Below are positions 8,449 to 9,983 of a DNA stretch of 9,983 nucleotides, piece by piece. Under the pieces are notes generated by a model. That model worked only from the letters and a program-made list of their open reading frames with translations. It made no database searches and was not told where the DNA came from. Positions within the stretch are counted from its first letter, which is position 1; every line of letters starts with the position of its first letter. Origin of the DNA: Methanobacteriota archaeon (GTDB lineage: Archaea; Halobacteriota; Methanosarcinia; Methanosarcinales; Methanosarcinaceae); assembly GCA_030837265.1 (NCBI GenBank), contig JAUPKV010000452.1, positions 1 to 9,983 of the forward strand, written 5' to 3'. Position numbers and translations under genes: made by a program.

Positions 8449-8490
8449 ATAGTCCATCACATATGTGGGATAGTCCATCACAAATGGGGG
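8449..8490 (+). repeat. Two tandem 21-base repeats abutting the winged-helix start
   Basis: Copies at 8449-8469 and 8470-8490 begin ATAGTCCATCACA and agree at 19 of 21 positions (differing at positions 14 and 18 of the unit). Spacing of 21 bases, two helical turns, puts both copies on the same DNA face. The second copy ends in the GGGGG that probably serves as ribosome site, seven bases before the ATG. A protein bound here would block transcription or translation, so autoregulation is likely but inferred. Confidence 0.65.
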
Positions 8491-8497
8491 TTAAATC

Positions 8498-8779
8498 ATG
8501 GATCCCTTAGAAAAGATATTCGGAAAAACAGCACAAATGACGGTTCTTAAAAATCTAATCAAGAACCAGAATGAACCAACTTACATTTCTGGAATAGCTA
8601 AAGAAACAGGATTGTCTAACTCGATTGTATCAAAGGTTCTCATACCTTTGGCCATGTCAGGGATCGTTGTAGAAAAACCCCTCGGCAAGATCATCCGCAC
8701 TTTTTGTATGAATCCTGAAAGCGAGGCTGCAAATTTGATTATAGATTTTTACAATAAAATTAACCAGATATTGGATTAG
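8498..8779 (+). CDS. Winged helix-turn-helix DNA-binding protein (93 aa)
   Basis: A small putative transcription regulator of the archaeal winged-helix type, related in layout to MarR/ArsR-like proteins. Helix 1 spans about residues 3-25 (PLEKIFGKTAQMTVLKNLIK). The helix-turn-helix covers 28-55: TYISGIAKETGLS, then the recognition helix NSIVSKVLIPLAMSGIV. The wing is VVEKPLGKIIRTFCMNP at 57-73, and a C-terminal helix (ESEAANLIIDFYNKINQIL) could dimerise. One cysteine only (Cys70), so no visible metal-sensor site. The start follows a GGGGG at 8486-8490. Tandem repeats directly upstream are candidate operators. It ends in TAG, the pyrrolysine codon in Methanosarcina; reading through would add about 20 codons before TAA at 8840. 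I take 8779 as the end because a hairpin follows at once and the domain is complete. Target genes are unknown; the Gly/Cys-rich gene upstream is the obvious candidate. Confidence 0.85.
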   Translation: MDPLEKIFGKTAQMTVLKNLIKNQNEPTYISGIAKETGLSNSIVSKVLIPLAMSGIVVEKPLGKIIRTFCMNPESEAANLIIDFYNKINQILD

Positions 8780-8781
8780 GG

Positions 8782-8807
8782 CTGGGAAATTACTACAAAA
8801 TTTCCAG
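8782..8807 (+). terminator. Hairpin immediately after the winged-helix stop
   Basis: CTGG plus AAATT (8782-8791, with one bulged G at 8786) pairs with AATTTCCAG (8799-8807) around a seven-base loop, starting three bases after the TAG. It may be part of termination or mRNA protection. Alternatively it may be a structure next to an in-frame UAG, as raised in the findings. Confidence 0.4.
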
Positions 8808-8855
8808 ATTGGGAAAATATGTTTACTGTAAAAATTTCATAAATATGACCCGATG

Positions 8856-8871
8856 ATCTTTTTTATAAGAT
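8856..8871 (+). terminator. T-run terminator candidate after the winged-helix gene
   Basis: ATCTT (8856-8860) and AAGAT (8867-8871) form a weak stem, and a run of six T lies at 8859-8864. A U-tract about 80 bases after the stop is a typical archaeal 3' end. Confidence 0.35.
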
Positions 8872-9032
8872 GCTTTAAATATTCTGAATAGTGGCAATCA
8901 ATTTCATACGATATCTTGCTGTTGACGCGACACTAGAGATATTTTGTAATTTTTCAGAAATTTGAAACTTTTAGAATATCCATAGTTTTACCATGAAACC
9001 CATGGAAACTTGAAAGCAAATTTACAGAAGAA

Positions 9033-9716
9033 TCAGTGCACTGCCGAAAGTAGCATTAGTATTTCTTTTATCGCTTTATCACGCGTATCTATGAAATAGT
9101 TTACTTGCTTTCTTGCTGTTTCTATTCCTCCGGTCAATTCATCTTGTAGTGAATTGATCCCTACCAACTCACCATAAATTTTTATAATTGGTTTATTATC
9201 TTTAAGAGGCGCGTAGTAATCTTCTACTTTCTTGACAATGCTTTTTTCTACGGGAAGGATCAACCCCAAGTTTTCATTATGCCTAAATGGAACTCTCATT
9301 CCTGGCAAACATTGTTCTGGAATCCCTGCTTCGAGCAGCGCTTCATTACGGAATCTCATTTGGAGCATATGGACATCAGTTTTTATCTTGGAATACAGCT
9401 GGGTTATTTGTTCCTTCTCTTTATAAGGAATCTGCATCTCGCTTTTTCCAAGCCACTTGCTCAACAGCTCTTCTGCCAGCAATTTATTATCACCCTTGAT
9501 CACGTCATAGTTCCTACCAGCATTGATGATGGCGAGTTTCTTTGTCGCTGGTGTGCGATTTGCCATGATCTTATCTACGTCGATTCCAGCACTATCAAAA
9601 ACAACCGGGAACGGTAACTCATTGAAACCTGAAAAAAAATAAGTAAATATTGCCTGAAAGGTCGGGCTGCGCTGGACACTTCCTGAATCGACTGCTCTTA
9701 CTATCCAAGCCTTCAT
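9033..9716 (-). CDS. LMW phosphatase/arsenate reductase-fold protein lacking the catalytic Cys (227 aa)
   Basis: The N-terminus follows the low-molecular-weight protein tyrosine phosphatase pattern: strand MKAWIVRAV, then a phosphate-loop-like DSGSVQRSP at 10-18, a helix (TFQAIFTYFFSG) and FDSAGI at 40-45, matching the family's CxxGNxxRSP...SAG layout. The nucleophilic Cys is replaced by Asp10 (codon GAT), while Arg16-Ser17-Pro18 is kept. Later, GLILPVEKSIVKKVEDYY (151-168), KIYGELVG (179-186) and QDELTGG (191-197) resemble the family's C-terminal half, with Asp192 near the place of the usual general acid. At 227 residues it exceeds the usual 150 or so; about 75-145 appears to be an insertion with a charged helical region. 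Without Cys it should not act by the normal mechanism; a phosphate-binding or regulatory pseudoenzyme is an inference. No close ribosome site is seen, but the ATG sits exactly at the fold's first strand. It converges on the winged-helix gene. Confidence 0.75.
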   Translation of the reverse strand: MKAWIVRAVDSGSVQRSPTFQAIFTYFFSGFNELPFPVVFDSAGIDVDKIMANRTPATKKLAIINAGRNYDVIKGDNKLLAEELLSKWLGKSEMQIPYKEKEQITQLYSKIKTDVHMLQMRFRNEALLEAGIPEQCLPGMRVPFRHNENLGLILPVEKSIVKKVEDYYAPLKDNKPIIKIYGELVGINSLQDELTGGIETARKQVNYFIDTRDKAIKEILMLLSAVH

Positions 9717-9899
9717 GATAATTCGATATTTAATACATGAGACTTTTAATATCCTCTGGTGTAGTTAAAAATTCGCATTAATTTCACTAGCAATCGACTT
9801 GAAGTGTTTAGTTTTTGTTTTAGGGTATTTTATAGCTATGAATATACACAGGTTTTATGGTAAGTGCGACAAGAAATTATGTTAAAAATTGCCTTTTGC

Positions 9900-9919
9900 T
9901 ACCCTTTCCATGTAGGGTA
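9900..9919. other. Short hairpin near the right edge
   Basis: TACCCT (9900-9905) pairs perfectly with AGGGTA (9914-9919) around an eight-base loop. The rest of 9717-9983 shows no gene that can be supported, though a gene may begin just beyond the window. Confidence 0.3.
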
Positions 9920-9983
9920 ACCCCATTATGAGGTGCATCAGCAGTAATGCAGGTGTGCTAAGCTCGTAAGACAATGTGGAGAA

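Noticed and set aside
8992..9005. Short inverted repeat CCATG/CATGG after the phosphatase-like gene
   Set aside because: Five pairs with a four-base loop are too little to separate from chance.

Overview
The window looks like a chromosomal segment from a methanogenic archaeon, most likely Methanosarcina or a close relative. The evidence is an archaeal initiation factor 1A gene, a bacterial-type gyrB-gyrA pair, Shine-Dalgarno sites of the GGAGG/GAGGTGG type, TATA-like box A sequences, and compact GC-richer genes set in long AT-rich, hairpin-rich intergenic DNA. Species cannot be decided from sequence alone.

Layout. Positions 1-590 are mostly non-coding: a possible decayed minus-strand reading frame at the far left, then the gyrB promoter and leader. 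Positions 591-5329 hold the gyrB-gyrA operon, with an 11-base gap and the gyrA ribosome site overlapping the gyrB stop. GyrA carries unusually long acidic tails at both ends. From 5330 to 6135 there is no convincing gene; a strong GC-rich hairpin sits about 75 bases after gyrA. A small acidic orphan protein lies at 6136-6426. Its stop codon is followed within five bases by a 196-bp element with terminal inverted repeats, probably a MITE-like insertion. The aIF1A gene lies on the minus strand at 6912-7265, and its promoter is followed by a long inverted repeat at 7385-7458.

Positions 7800-9720 are the least ordinary part. In order they hold a palindrome and a tandem direct repeat, then a 68-residue glycine/cysteine-rich protein with a near-consensus ribosome site. 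A two-tier stem-loop follows, then two tandem 21-base repeats directly before a 93-residue winged-helix protein. On the opposite strand is a 227-residue protein that reads as a low-molecular-weight phosphatase/arsenate reductase fold whose catalytic cysteine is an aspartate.

How they fit together. gyrB and gyrA form one enzyme, and aIF1A is a housekeeping translation factor. The winged-helix protein is placed to control itself, and perhaps the Gly/Cys-rich gene, through the adjacent repeats; this is inference. No CRISPR array, tRNA, rRNA or complete insertion sequence was recognised.
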